Source: Marinobacterium sp. xm-d-530 (GTDB lineage Bacteria > Pseudomonadota > Gammaproteobacteria > Pseudomonadales > Balneatricaceae). Taken from it: a stretch of 64,000 nt of DNA. Shown piece by piece: positions 34,266-42,308 of this stretch. The translations under genes were made by a program, and so were the position numbers. The first letter of the stretch is position 1. Every line of letters starts with the position of its first letter. The notes under the pieces are model-generated. The model ran no database searches and was not told the DNA's origin. It saw only the letters and a list, made by a program, of their open reading frames with translations. The stretch spans positions 349,568-413,567 of the forward strand of contig NZ_WBYM01000002.1 in NCBI RefSeq assembly GCF_013283365.1, given 5' to 3'.

Positions 34266-34298
34266 GACTCTTGTTTATGGTTATAAAAAGTAAGAGTC
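34266..34298. promoter_or_regulatory. Inverted repeat upstream of the rhodanese gene
   Basis: GACTCTT (34266-34272) and AAGAGTC (34292-34298) are a perfect 7-bp inverted repeat with a 19-base AT-rich spacer, in the divergent space between the cytochrome and rhodanese genes. It could be an operator or a stem in the 5' leader. No regulator can be named. Confidence 0.35.
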
Positions 34299-34321
34299 GC
34301 TATTAACACTGAGGAAAGATC

Positions 34322-34897
34322 ATGAAAAAGCTTTTAAGCATCGCTACCGCTGCAGTATTTGCGGGTACCACATTAACTGCAATCGCCAGCGACGAACACA
34401 TCCAGCTATGGGACAAAATGAACGCTTACACCGTTGAGCTTGAAGATGGCCCAATGGAGATCACTCGAGTTAAAACTCCACCTGCATTGATTAAGGGTTA
34501 CCTACAACCAATGGTTCCAGCAGAAGGTGTCACGCCAGTTGGTGAGATCGATGTGATCGAAGCGATTGGTAAAGAGAACAACATGATCGTTGATATGCGT
34601 ATGAAAGATCACGTTCTTCAACTAGGTACCATCCCTGGATCTATCAACATTCCATACACTGAAGTTGCCATGAACATGGATCAATTCGGTTGTGAGAAAA
34701 AGGGTGAGGGTTGGAGCTGTGCAGACGTTACAACTAAGATCTACGCTTTCTGTAACTCAAGCACCTGTCCACAAAGCCCAAGCGGCATTCGTGCCATGAT
34801 CCGTGAAGGCTACCCAGCAGAACTGATCTACTACTACCGTGGTGGTTACCAAGATTGGACCATTCATGGACTTACAACGGTTGAGGGTGAACTCTAA
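34322..34897 (+). CDS. Periplasmic rhodanese-like protein
   Basis: A 191-residue protein with a Sec signal peptide (cleavage after about residue 22) and one rhodanese domain. The fold is marked by NMIVDMRMKDHVLQLGTIPGS and the active-site loop at CNSSTCPQSPSG, with candidate catalytic Cys144 and a second Cys149, then YYRGGYQDWT. It likely transfers or carries sulfane sulfur in the periplasm. Two further cysteines (124, 133) could form a disulfide. Strong AGGAAAG before the ATG, and a good terminator downstream, so it is a single-gene unit. Confidence 0.85.
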   Translation: MKKLLSIATAAVFAGTTLTAIASDEHIQLWDKMNAYTVELEDGPMEITRVKTPPALIKGYLQPMVPAEGVTPVGEIDVIEAIGKENNMIVDMRMKDHVLQLGTIPGSINIPYTEVAMNMDQFGCEKKGEGWSCADVTTKIYAFCNSSTCPQSPSGIRAMIREGYPAELIYYYRGGYQDWTIHGLTTVEGEL

Positions 34898-34924
34898 TTG
34901 AGAGAGTGAGCTGATAAATATTCT

Positions 34925-34950
34925 AAAGAGGCCTTAGAGCCTCTTTTTTT
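34925..34950 (+). terminator. Intrinsic terminator of the rhodanese gene
   Basis: AAAGAGGC (34925-34932) pairs with GCCTCTTT (34939-34946), giving a perfect 8-bp stem with a 6-base loop, followed by more T residues. It lies 28 bases after the stop codon. Confidence 0.9.
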
Positions 34951-34999
34951 ATTCCTGTTCAATGAATAAAATAGGCTAAATTTTGATCAGGAACATGAA

Positions 35000-35530
35000 T
35001 TGAAAACCTACTCTCTAAAAGCCCTTATTATCTCAGCCGTGTTATTGGTCAGCGGCGCTCTCAAAGCCGATGATTCTGCTAGAGCCTTCTACCAACTTGC
35101 AGAGAGACCGGTCACACTGATTGATATGGGCTTTTACAGACTCAACCTTGATCTAGATAAGCAGTTAATCCCGAATATTGCAGATCTTCTTAATACCCGA
35201 GACGAGCAGATTGGCATGCGCGCCTACATCTCCTCTTCACCTGAAACCGATATTATTTTAATCGTTGAGACACGCCTTAAGGGTGCGTTTGATGATTCCC
35301 GAAGTACGCGAAAAGCAAAAGCACTGTGCGACAAAATTACCGCTGAATCCGCACTCTATTTCTTTAGAAATCCTTTAATCGATTACTTTCAGACATTTGA
35401 CCCATTTGAAGAGCCACTACCTAAGGAGTTAGCGGGTCATCTTGAAAGCGCACTTCGCCTCAGTGCGATTGTACCCACCAAAGAGGGGTTACCTGAGTAT
35501 CGTTGCATGCGCCCGCTTAAACTTCGTTAA
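35000..35530 (+). CDS. Secreted protein of unknown function
   Basis: Not recognised. A 176-residue product with a Sec signal peptide (MKTYSLKALIISAVLLVSGA, cleavage near residue 23). The mature part has two cysteines and reads as an alpha/beta soluble periplasmic domain. The TTG start at 35000 is supported by an AGGA 7 bases upstream; no ATG in frame gives a signal peptide. It follows the rhodanese gene but is separated by a terminator. Its stop overlaps the convergent amidase gene by 4 bases. Confidence 0.6.
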   Translation: MKTYSLKALIISAVLLVSGALKADDSARAFYQLAERPVTLIDMGFYRLNLDLDKQLIPNIADLLNTRDEQIGMRAYISSSPETDIILIVETRLKGAFDDSRSTRKAKALCDKITAESALYFFRNPLIDYFQTFDPFEEPLPKELAGHLESALRLSAIVPTKEGLPEYRCMRPLKLR

Positions 35531-36327
35531 AGTTCAACGATTCTGCGCTTAACACCGCTCAAGGTGAACGCATCACGATCGGCGGCCGCCGGGAAGCGAG
35601 ATCGATACTCCATAAGATCGTCTTTATTCAGCGAAACAGATTCGATCGTTGCTTGAAACGGTTCACTCTCTTTTAACAACTCCCCATCAAAAGAGATCAC
35701 CAGGCTGTCGCCAGAATACTCCAGTCCATTTCCGTCCGTACCGACTCGATTGACTCCAACAACATAGGCTAGGTTCTCCACGGCTCGCGCCTGAAGCAGA
35801 GAGCGCCACGCGACTCTTCTAGCAGCCGGCCAGTTAGCCACATAGAGAAGCAGATCATACTCATCACAATTTCTTGACCATACCGGGAAACGAAGGTCAT
35901 AACAGACCAGCGGCATAATTCGCCACCCTTTGTAGTGAATAATGACGCGCTCTTCACCGGCCGAGTAGTGATTTGGCTCATCACCCATAGTGAACAGATG
36001 GCGTTTGTCGTATTTAGCGACACGCCCCTCAGGGGTGATAAAGAGGAAGCGATTTCGATACTCCCCTGCAACAGAAACAGAGAGACTGCCTGCCAGAGCT
36101 TTTCCGCTTTGAGACGCGAGTTCAATCAACCATTGTAAGTTCTTGCCATCAATGGGTTCTGCACAGGTTTCAGGTGACATGGTAAAACCTGTCAAAAACA
36201 TCTCAGGCATAACGACAATATCGCAGCTATCTAAAGCTAATACCTGCTCTTCGATAGCCTTACGGTTGGCCTGAGAGTCCTCCCAAGCAAGATCGATCTG
36301 AAAATAGCTCAGCGTTAAATTCGACAT
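35527..36327 (-). CDS. yafV: Omega-amidase YafV (nitrilase superfamily)
   Basis: Carbon-nitrogen hydrolase that deaminates 2-oxoglutaramate-type omega-amides left by glutamine transaminases. The nitrilase catalytic triad is visible: Glu42 (VMPEMF), Lys108 (KYDKRHLF) and Cys142 (VCYDLRFP). The length of 266 is close to E. coli YafV (256). Its start overlaps the ybdL gene by 13 bases. A coupled aminotransferase and omega-amidase makes glutamine-dependent transamination of keto-methylthiobutyrate irreversible, a known pairing in methionine salvage. Confidence 0.92.
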   Translation of the reverse strand: MSNLTLSYFQIDLAWEDSQANRKAIEEQVLALDSCDIVVMPEMFLTGFTMSPETCAEPIDGKNLQWLIELASQSGKALAGSLSVSVAGEYRNRFLFITPEGRVAKYDKRHLFTMGDEPNHYSAGEERVIIHYKGWRIMPLVCYDLRFPVWSRNCDEYDLLLYVANWPAARRVAWRSLLQARAVENLAYVVGVNRVGTDGNGLEYSGDSLVISFDGELLKESEPFQATIESVSLNKDDLMEYRSRFPAAADRDAFTLSGVKRRIVEL

Positions 36328-37466
36328 AGGCGTTCAATCGCTTTATCAAGGGTGTCATCCGCTTTGGCGAAGCAGAGACGAATACAACCTGTCTGCTCAC
36401 CGTTTGAGTAGAACGGCGAAAGAGGAATGGCTGCGACACCCACCTCATCAATCATACGCAGTACAAATTGATCATCAGGCTCATCGCTGATCTCAGTGTA
36501 ATCAACCAACTGAAAATAGGTACCACTCGAGTTGAGCAGTTTGAAACGGCTGTTTTGCAGCCCCTTAGCCAATCGATCGCGTTTTTGCGTAAAGAAATCC
36601 GGCAGTGTTCGTGGGTAGTCTGGCTCTTCAACCATAAAGTCCGCTATCGCATGTTGAATCGGTGTGTGGCTTGTGAATGTAACGTACTGGTGAACCTTGC
36701 GCAGCTCTTTGGTTAATGGCGCAGGCGCAACACAATACCCAGTGCGCCAGCCTGTGACGTGATAGGTTTTGCCGAACGAGGAGACAATGAACGAACGCTC
36801 AATCAACTCTGGATGAGTATTCACACTTTGATGCACCTGTCCGTCATAGACCAGGTGCTCGTAGACCTCATCACTGATGATCAATATGTCGGTGCCTCTG
36901 ACAATGTCTGCCAGCGCATCTAAATCGGAACGCTGCCAAATAGATCCCGTCGGATTATGTGGCGTGTTAATCATGATCATACGGGTTTTAGAGGTGATGG
37001 CTGCTCTTACCTCGTCCCACTGCACCGAAAAATTGGGCGGTAGCAACTTAATATGAACGGGCACTCCACCATTAATCTCAATGGAAGGCTGATAGCTATC
37101 ATAGGCGGGATCAAAGACGATCACCTCATCACCGGGCTGAATCACGGAGGTAATCGCTGAATAGATCGCCTCTGTAGCACCTGGCGTTACAGTCACTTCA
37201 TTGGCCACATCCAAATCACGACCATAATAGTTTTTCACTTTGAGTTTAATCTGTTCCAACAGTTTGGGAACACCGGCCAAAGGGGCGTATTGATTGTTGC
37301 CTGAGGTAATCGCACGACCAACACCGTCTAGTAACTTCTGTGGGCCTAGGTAATCTGGAAAGCCCTGTGACAGGTTGATTGCCTGTTTTTCAGCCGCTAA
37401 TGCAGACATTGTTGTGAAGATGGTTTCACCGACAGAAGGCAGTTTAGTTTTGGGGTAGTTCAGCAC
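36315..37466 (-). CDS. ybdL: Methionine aminotransferase YbdL
   Basis: Class I PLP aminotransferase of the methionine/glutamine-preferring group. Motifs: INLSQGFPDYLGP, NQYAPLAGVP, MINTPHNPTGSIW, SDEVYEHLVYDG, and the PLP lysine at Lys233 (SSFGKTYHVTGWRTGY). The length of 383 matches E. coli YbdL (386). It probably regenerates methionine from 4-methylthio-2-oxobutyrate with glutamine as donor, with the overlapping omega-amidase gene removing the resulting oxo-glutaramate. Confidence 0.93.
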   Translation of the reverse strand: MLNYPKTKLPSVGETIFTTMSALAAEKQAINLSQGFPDYLGPQKLLDGVGRAITSGNNQYAPLAGVPKLLEQIKLKVKNYYGRDLDVANEVTVTPGATEAIYSAITSVIQPGDEVIVFDPAYDSYQPSIEINGGVPVHIKLLPPNFSVQWDEVRAAITSKTRMIMINTPHNPTGSIWQRSDLDALADIVRGTDILIISDEVYEHLVYDGQVHQSVNTHPELIERSFIVSSFGKTYHVTGWRTGYCVAPAPLTKELRKVHQYVTFTSHTPIQHAIADFMVEEPDYPRTLPDFFTQKRDRLAKGLQNSRFKLLNSSGTYFQLVDYTEISDEPDDQFVLRMIDEVGVAAIPLSPFYSNGEQTGCIRLCFAKADDTLDKAIERLCRI

Positions 37467-37475
37467 GCTTGGCTC

Positions 37476-37850
37476 CTAAAACTCTCGTATTGTGGGCTCT
37501 TTTTTTATCGCTTTTTTTAACCGTTCGAGAACCTCTGCAATGCGCTCTCGACCTTTTCGATCATATAGATAGTTGGCGAGACCTTCACTCGCTTTTTGTT
37601 CGCCATCAAGTCCTTCATGTATCCTGAGGCAATCAATCCTTGCCTCTTCCAGTAGTGGATCTGACTGTATTGGCAAGCCTAGAAAGAGATCCCACTCGGT
37701 CACTTTGGCTTCCCCAGAGAGCACACGTTCAAGTAGATTGATCACCGATCCTCTTGTTGGACGATAACTGGGTGTTCTGCCAAAGGTCAGTGCCGCGACC
37801 AACAGTAGAGTTGCCAGCAGAGTAAAGATAAATACTGGCAGTATGGACAT
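37476..37850 (-). CDS. Small membrane-anchored protein of unknown function
   Basis: Not recognised. The 124-residue product has an N-terminal membrane anchor (residues 4-24) and a soluble helical part with Glu/Arg/Lys-rich segments. It overlaps the upstream DUF2489 gene by 1 base and ends 9 bases before ybdL, so the minus-strand unit is DUF2489 gene, this gene, ybdL, yafV. The shared membrane-anchor design with its neighbour suggests the two small proteins act together. The topology places the soluble part most likely on the cytoplasmic side. Confidence 0.6.
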   Translation of the reverse strand: MSILPVFIFTLLATLLLVAALTFGRTPSYRPTRGSVINLLERVLSGEAKVTEWDLFLGLPIQSDPLLEEARIDCLRIHEGLDGEQKASEGLANYLYDRKGRERIAEVLERLKKAIKKEPTIREF

Positions 37851-38338
37851 CAGTGCACCCTATGCATCTCATGATCAATCAGACGTTGAGCCGCGGCGTG
37901 GATTCTTTCTTGGCATTCAGCCTCTACTTTCAGCATCTCCATCTGAAATTTTCGCTGTGACTGTTTATCCAAGGCTTTCCAATCTTGAAGGATAGGAATG
38001 TGGGAAGTTTTACCATAGACCTCTTCAATCACTTGGTAGTCAGGGTCTTGATGCAGCGATGCGTCATAATTATCAATCATCACTTTTAGACGCATGCACC
38101 CCTCTGTCAAAGTGATCTTGTCATCGTGCAGTATGGCATTAGAGATGATACGAATGCTCTCTGTTAGGTAACGTCGATTGGCTGCTGCCTCTACCGCCAA
38201 TTTCTCCTCTTGCTCGGCTAACTGACGCGTTATCTCTCGCTGTTCACGCAACTGTTTGGTAATAAACCAGGCCAGCAGTGCAATGGCTATCACACCAATT
38301 AAGATCAGGGTGTATACTAGACTCTCGTTCATGTTCAC
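37850..38338 (-). CDS. DUF2489 family membrane-anchored coiled-coil protein
   Basis: Resembles DUF2489: one N-terminal membrane segment (about residues 8-26), a coiled-coil-like stretch (residues 30-55, KQLREQREITRQLAEQEEKL), then the conserved ILHDDKITLTEGCMRLKVMID and SHIPILQDWKALDKQSQRKF region. Function is unknown. The length of 162 is in the usual range. It is the first gene of the ybdL-yafV unit and is divergent from the small HTH gene, 12 bases away. Confidence 0.75.
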   Translation of the reverse strand: MNMNESLVYTLILIGVIAIALLAWFITKQLREQREITRQLAEQEEKLAVEAAANRRYLTESIRIISNAILHDDKITLTEGCMRLKVMIDNYDASLHQDPDYQVIEEVYGKTSHIPILQDWKALDKQSQRKFQMEMLKVEAECQERIHAAAQRLIDHEMHRVH

Positions 38339-38350
38339 TAATCCATTACC

Positions 38351-38590
38351 ATGTTAATTCTCGATTCAAACGCACAGCTAGGAACTCTTATTGAGGAGCT
38401 CTACTTAAAACCAACCGGGATGACTGCAGAGCAAGCTGCTGAGTTATGCGGTCTTGATACGAAAGAATTTAGCGCTATTCTAGCCGGTGAGCTGCCAATG
38501 AACCACAAAAGAGCACTCGCTCTTTCTCGTGGTTTTAATACTCATATCAGTTTTTTTCAGAACTACATCCCTAGCAAATCCGATCAATAA
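38351..38590 (+). CDS. Small helix-turn-helix protein, HigA-like
   Basis: A 79-residue Xre/HigA-like DNA-binding domain. The helix-turn-helix reads GMTAEQAAELCGLDTKEFSAILAGELPMN, followed by KRALALSRGFNTHISFFQNY, which resembles antitoxins of the HigA type. No toxin gene (HigB/RelE-like) lies beside it, so it is an orphan regulator or an antitoxin remnant. The short 12-base gap to the divergent gene leaves its promoter inside that gene's coding sequence. Confidence 0.65.
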   Translation: MLILDSNAQLGTLIEELYLKPTGMTAEQAAELCGLDTKEFSAILAGELPMNHKRALALSRGFNTHISFFQNYIPSKSDQ

Positions 38591-38673
38591 CTCAAAACCG
38601 GCCGACCACCGACAAACGGCTTGAAAGCTGATAAAATTGCGGACTTTCGTTTTTCAATACCCTGAAGGTCCCA

Positions 38674-40152
38674 ATGAGCCCATCACTACACTACAACTGG
38701 TTCTCTAACGTACGTGGCGACATCCTCTCTGGTTTGGTTGTTGCTTTGGCTTTGATTCCAGAAGCGATCGCCTTCTCGATCATTGCAGGCGTTGACCCAA
38801 AAGTCGGCCTATACGCCTCTTTCTGTATCGCTGTCATCACCGCATTTGCCGGTGGACGCCCGGGCATGATCTCGGCCGCCACGGGGGCCATGGCCCTACT
38901 GATGGTCACTTTGGTGAAAGAGCACGGCCTTGAATACCTACTGGCAGCAACCCTCTTAACAGGTGTTATTCAGATTGGTGCCGGTTATCTTCGCTTAGGC
39001 TCGTTGATGCGTTTTGTATCACGCTCGGTAGTGACTGGGTTTGTAAACGCTCTGGCGATCTTGATTTTTATGGCGCAGTTACCTGAGCTGATTGATGTCA
39101 CTTGGCACGTCTATGCAATGACAGCAGCAGGCTTGGTGATTATCTACACCTTCCCCTACCTAACCACTAAAATCCCATCACCACTTGTCTGCATCCTTGT
39201 TTTGACCGCGGTTTCAATGGCACTGGGACTGGATATTCGTACGGTAGGCGATATGGGTGAACTGCCTGACACACTTCCTATTTTCTTATGGCCAGATGTG
39301 CCTCTGACACTAGAAACACTGTGGATCATCCTTCCCTACTCACTACCTCTTGCAGTCGTAGGTCTTCTTGAGTCTCTTATGACCGCCACCATCGTTGATG
39401 ATCTTACTGACACGTCAAGCGATAAAAACCGTGAGTGCAAAGGCCAAGGCCTTGCCAACATCGGTGCTGGCCTGTTTGGTGGCATGGCAGGCTGTGCGAT
39501 GATCGGCCAGTCAGTGATCAACGTGAAATCAGGTGGTCGAACACGCCTATCAACACTGATCGCAGGTGTGGTTCTGCTAATACTCGTTGTTTTCCTAGAT
39601 GAGTGGGTCTCGCAGATTCCTATGGCGGCACTGGTGGCCGTGATGATCATGGTCTCTATTGGAACCTTCTCTTGGGAGTCGATCTTTAACCTACGCAAAC
39701 ACCCAATGTCGACCAACATCGTCATGTTGACGACGGTCGCCGTCGTTGTGGCGACTCACAACCTAGCCTTTGGCGTCTTTGCCGGTGTGCTGTTAGCGGC
39801 CCTATTCTTTGCCAACAAAATTGGTCAATTCCTCTACATTGGCAAAGAGGATGGCGAGGGCGAAAACCATCGTGTCTATCGTGTTGTCGGCCAGGTATTC
39901 TTCAGTTCAAGTGATAAGTTCACCGCTGCGTTTGATTTCAAAGAGGACACAGATCGTGTCACCATTGATCTATCACGTGCACACTTCTGGGATTTAACTG
40001 CCGTCGGCGCACTGGATAAGGTGATTCTTAAATTCCGTCGTGAAGGGATTGCGGTTGATACCGTTGGTTTGAACGAGGCGAGCGCGACCATCGTGGATAA
40101 ATTCGCCGTACACGACAAACCTGATCAGATCGATGAGCTGATGGGACACTAA
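38674..40152 (+). CDS. SulP family anion transporter with STAS domain
   Basis: SulP (SLC26-like) inner-membrane transporter. About 10-14 membrane segments fill residues 1-390, starting with [32 protein letters not shown] signature sequence, with [16 protein letters not shown] and [15 protein letters not shown]-terminal STAS domain (about 400-490) contains [16 protein letters not shown] and [20 protein letters not shown]. The substrate could be sulfate, bicarbonate or another anion. The universal stress gene follows after 9 bases, a common partner of SulP genes in bacteria. Intact, unlike the DauA-like copy. Confidence 0.9.
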   Translation: MSPSLHYNWFSNVRGDILSGLVVALALIPEAIAFSIIAGVDPKVGLYASFCIAVITAFAGGRPGMISAATGAMALLMVTLVKEHGLEYLLAATLLTGVIQIGAGYLRLGSLMRFVSRSVVTGFVNALAILIFMAQLPELIDVTWHVYAMTAAGLVIIYTFPYLTTKIPSPLVCILVLTAVSMALGLDIRTVGDMGELPDTLPIFLWPDVPLTLETLWIILPYSLPLAVVGLLESLMTATIVDDLTDTSSDKNRECKGQGLANIGAGLFGGMAGCAMIGQSVINVKSGGRTRLSTLIAGVVLLILVVFLDEWVSQIPMAALVAVMIMVSIGTFSWESIFNLRKHPMSTNIVMLTTVAVVVATHNLAFGVFAGVLLAALFFANKIGQFLYIGKEDGEGENHRVYRVVGQVFFSSSDKFTAAFDFKEDTDRVTIDLSRAHFWDLTAVGALDKVILKFRREGIAVDTVGLNEASATIVDKFAVHDKPDQIDELMGH

Positions 40153-40161
40153 GGAGTATTT

Positions 40162-41007
40162 ATGACTCAAGTTGTAGCCTGTATTGATGGCATCGGTGAA
40201 CGCTCAGAAGCCGTGTGTGACACGGCCGCTTGGGCGAGCCGAGTTCTTCAAGCACCTCTTAAGCTTCTGCACGTTCTAGATAAACGTGAATTCCCAACGG
40301 AAGAGAAGAGTCAACTCAGTGGCACCATTGGGCTCGGTGCCCGCGAGTCTCTTCTAGAAGAGCTCGCCTCTCTTGATGAGCAGCGTGGACGCATTGCCCG
40401 TGAACAGGGTCGTGTCATGTTGAATGCCGCTCTAGAGAGAGCCAACCAAGACCGCGCATTCGAACCCTCAACCTCACAACGTCATGGCGACCTGCAGCAG
40501 ACCCTTGAAGAGGAGCAGTCAGATACTCGTCTGCTCGTGTTAGGCAAAGGCGCGCATGGGGATGCAATGGGGGTTCATATCGAACCGATCATTCGCGCAC
40601 TGCATCGCCCTATTCTGATTACAGATACAGCACTGGTTGAACCCAAGCGTTTTATGATCGCTTACGATGGTAGCAAAACCGCTCGTAAAGCTCTGGATAT
40701 GGTTGCCAAAAGCCCACTGTTAAAAGAGGCTGATTGTGAGCTATTAATGGTAGGGCCAGCGACATTCGACTTTAAACAGGAGTTGGAGATCGCTGAAAAG
40801 GTCCTAGTGGAGGCTGGCTTTAATGTGAATGCCACATTAGCGGCAGGTGAAGCAGAAGAAGTTATTCTGGAGCATGAGTCTAAGACGGGTTCAGAGCTGC
40901 TGGTAATGGGCGCTTACGGACACTCGCGTATCCGCCAGATGCTGGTTGGCAGTACCACTACCTCACTTCTAAGACGAACACCGACGCCCGTCCTTCTGTT
41001 GCGTTAG
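40162..41007 (+). CDS. Tandem universal stress protein
   Basis: Two UspA-like domains in 281 residues. The first (1-140) contains VVACIDG and LLVLGKGAHG. The second (about 160-281) contains FMIAYDGSKTARKALDM and the ATP-binding-type motif MGAYGHSRIRQMLVGSTTTSLLRRTPTPVLLLR. The complete Gx2Gx9G(S/T) motif in the second domain suggests nucleotide binding there. The first domain's motif is weaker. It is co-transcribed with the SulP gene and may regulate it through STAS, though this is inference. Confidence 0.9.
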   Translation: MTQVVACIDGIGERSEAVCDTAAWASRVLQAPLKLLHVLDKREFPTEEKSQLSGTIGLGARESLLEELASLDEQRGRIAREQGRVMLNAALERANQDRAFEPSTSQRHGDLQQTLEEEQSDTRLLVLGKGAHGDAMGVHIEPIIRALHRPILITDTALVEPKRFMIAYDGSKTARKALDMVAKSPLLKEADCELLMVGPATFDFKQELEIAEKVLVEAGFNVNATLAAGEAEEVILEHESKTGSELLVMGAYGHSRIRQMLVGSTTTSLLRRTPTPVLLLR

Positions 41008-41026
41008 TCTTATCTGTTTTTGATAG

Positions 41027-41062
41027 CATTGCCTAGGAGGTTTAATACCCTCTTAGGCAATG
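41027..41062. repeat. Inverted repeat between convergent genes
   Basis: CATTGCCTAGGAGG (41027-41040) pairs with CCTCTTAGGCAATG (41049-41062) over 14 positions with one mismatch, and an 8-base loop. It lies between the convergent usp and AhpD-like genes. There is no clear U-run on either side, but it could stop transcription from both directions. Confidence 0.6.
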
Positions 41063-41069
41063 TACATAA

Positions 41070-41408
41070 TTACTTTTGAGCTTGATACTGCTCGAACGCC
41101 TCGATTGCTTGTGCACCATAGACCATTGAAGGTCCACCGCCCATCAACATAGCAACCCCAATCATATCGTCAAGCTCTTCTCGAGTAACACCAGCGTTGG
41201 TCGCGGCATTCATATGGTAGGCGATACAGCCATCACAACGGATCGCAATTGCAATGCCCAGCGCAATAAGCTCTTTCGTTTTAACATCCAACACCCCCTC
41301 TTTCATGGTGCCTTGATGCAACGCAGCAAAGCCTTTTCGCGCACCGTTCGGCAGCTTAGCGGCAAATTCATTAAGGTGATCGCGATATTCTGGGTAGTTA
41401 TGACTCAT
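41070..41408 (-). CDS. Carboxymuconolactone decarboxylase / AhpD-like protein
   Basis: A 112-residue CMD-family protein with the AhpD-type redox motif CDGC (Cys58, Cys61) followed by His65 in RCDGCIAYHMNAATNAG. It is therefore probably a small peroxidase-like or disulfide-relay protein rather than the aromatic-ring decarboxylase. The C-terminal part GVAMLMGGGPSMVYGAQAIEAF is typical. It is a single-gene unit between inverted repeat 41027-41062 and the TauE-like gene. Confidence 0.88.
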   Translation of the reverse strand: MSHNYPEYRDHLNEFAAKLPNGARKGFAALHQGTMKEGVLDVKTKELIALGIAIAIRCDGCIAYHMNAATNAGVTREELDDMIGVAMLMGGGPSMVYGAQAIEAFEQYQAQK

Positions 41409-41491
41409 AGCCTGCTCCTAAATTAAGTTAGAAGCAGAATAGAGAAGTGGGTAGGAAAGGTATTGAGATAGGTCAGTTAAATTAGAATTCT

Positions 41492-42283
41492 CTAAATTAA
41501 GTGCATAGATTCTAATAGGGCTTCAACTAAACCGATCAGGGCCAGACCAATAAAGAGTCCCGTTATCCGTTTAATCGACTCTTCACTAAAACGTGAAAAG
41601 AGCTTAGAGGCCAACGGCAAAGAGACCACACAGCCGACCATCAAGGAGGCCACCAGTGCATAATCCATGACACCGCGGCTACCAAAGGTGATTGAGACTG
41701 CCAGTGATAGAATCAGTCCAACAGGAATCGACGTCGCTACGGCAGATTTTACAGAGAGCCCGCCAGATGAAGAGAGTGCTGGAACCACTAGGACTCCGCC
41801 ACCCACACCCGTAAGACCCATCAAAAAACCAGTGATACCACTGAGCCAAGAGAGGCTGAGTCTGCTTAAATATTCTTTAATCCGTTTAGTAAACATCGAA
41901 GCGAGAGAGAGCAGGCCAGCAAGAAGAACGAGTAGCATCAGCACTCGATCCACTGTCACTCTCATCTCTGGATCCGAAACGAGTGTTAAGCTCAAGGCAC
42001 TGAGGATGGTGACCGGCAAGCATAGGTAGAGAAACTTTCGACCAACCGTCCAGTTAACCCCACCCTGCTTCGCATGACCAACTGTCATCAACACCTTCGC
42101 TAAAAAGGCAAAGAATGAGCCACTGGCAACCGCCAATGTTGGATCCAGATTAAACAGAACAATCAGGGAGGGAACCACCAGAACGCCAGCGCCAACACCC
42201 GATAAAAAGATCAGCATCGAGAAGAAGAATCCTGCCACAATTGCATAAGGATCCAGACTACTGAAGAGAGAGAGTTCCATCAC
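41492..42283 (-). CDS. TauE/SafE family (TSUP) membrane exporter
   Basis: Inner-membrane permease of the TSUP family, with about eight membrane segments and the internally repeated signature GVGAGVLVVPSLIVLF and LTGVGGGVLVVPALSS. Members export sulfite, sulfoacetate or related organosulfur anions. The length of 263 is normal. It lies 25 bases after the sulfatase gene on the same strand, and is thus the last gene of the TAXI-TRAP-sulfatase unit. This suggests it exports sulfate, sulfite or another anion released by that enzyme (inference). Confidence 0.9.
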   Translation of the reverse strand: MMELSLFSSLDPYAIVAGFFFSMLIFLSGVGAGVLVVPSLIVLFNLDPTLAVASGSFFAFLAKVLMTVGHAKQGGVNWTVGRKFLYLCLPVTILSALSLTLVSDPEMRVTVDRVLMLLVLLAGLLSLASMFTKRIKEYLSRLSLSWLSGITGFLMGLTGVGGGVLVVPALSSSGGLSVKSAVATSIPVGLILSLAVSITFGSRGVMDYALVASLMVGCVVSLPLASKLFSRFSEESIKRITGLFIGLALIGLVEALLESMHLI

Positions 42284-42308
42284 ATTGTCCTAAATTAAAA
42301 ACCGAAGC

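Noticed and set aside
41027..41062. Intrinsic terminator after the universal stress gene
   Set aside because: The stem is strong but lacks a U-run on either side, so it is listed as an inverted repeat rather than a terminator.
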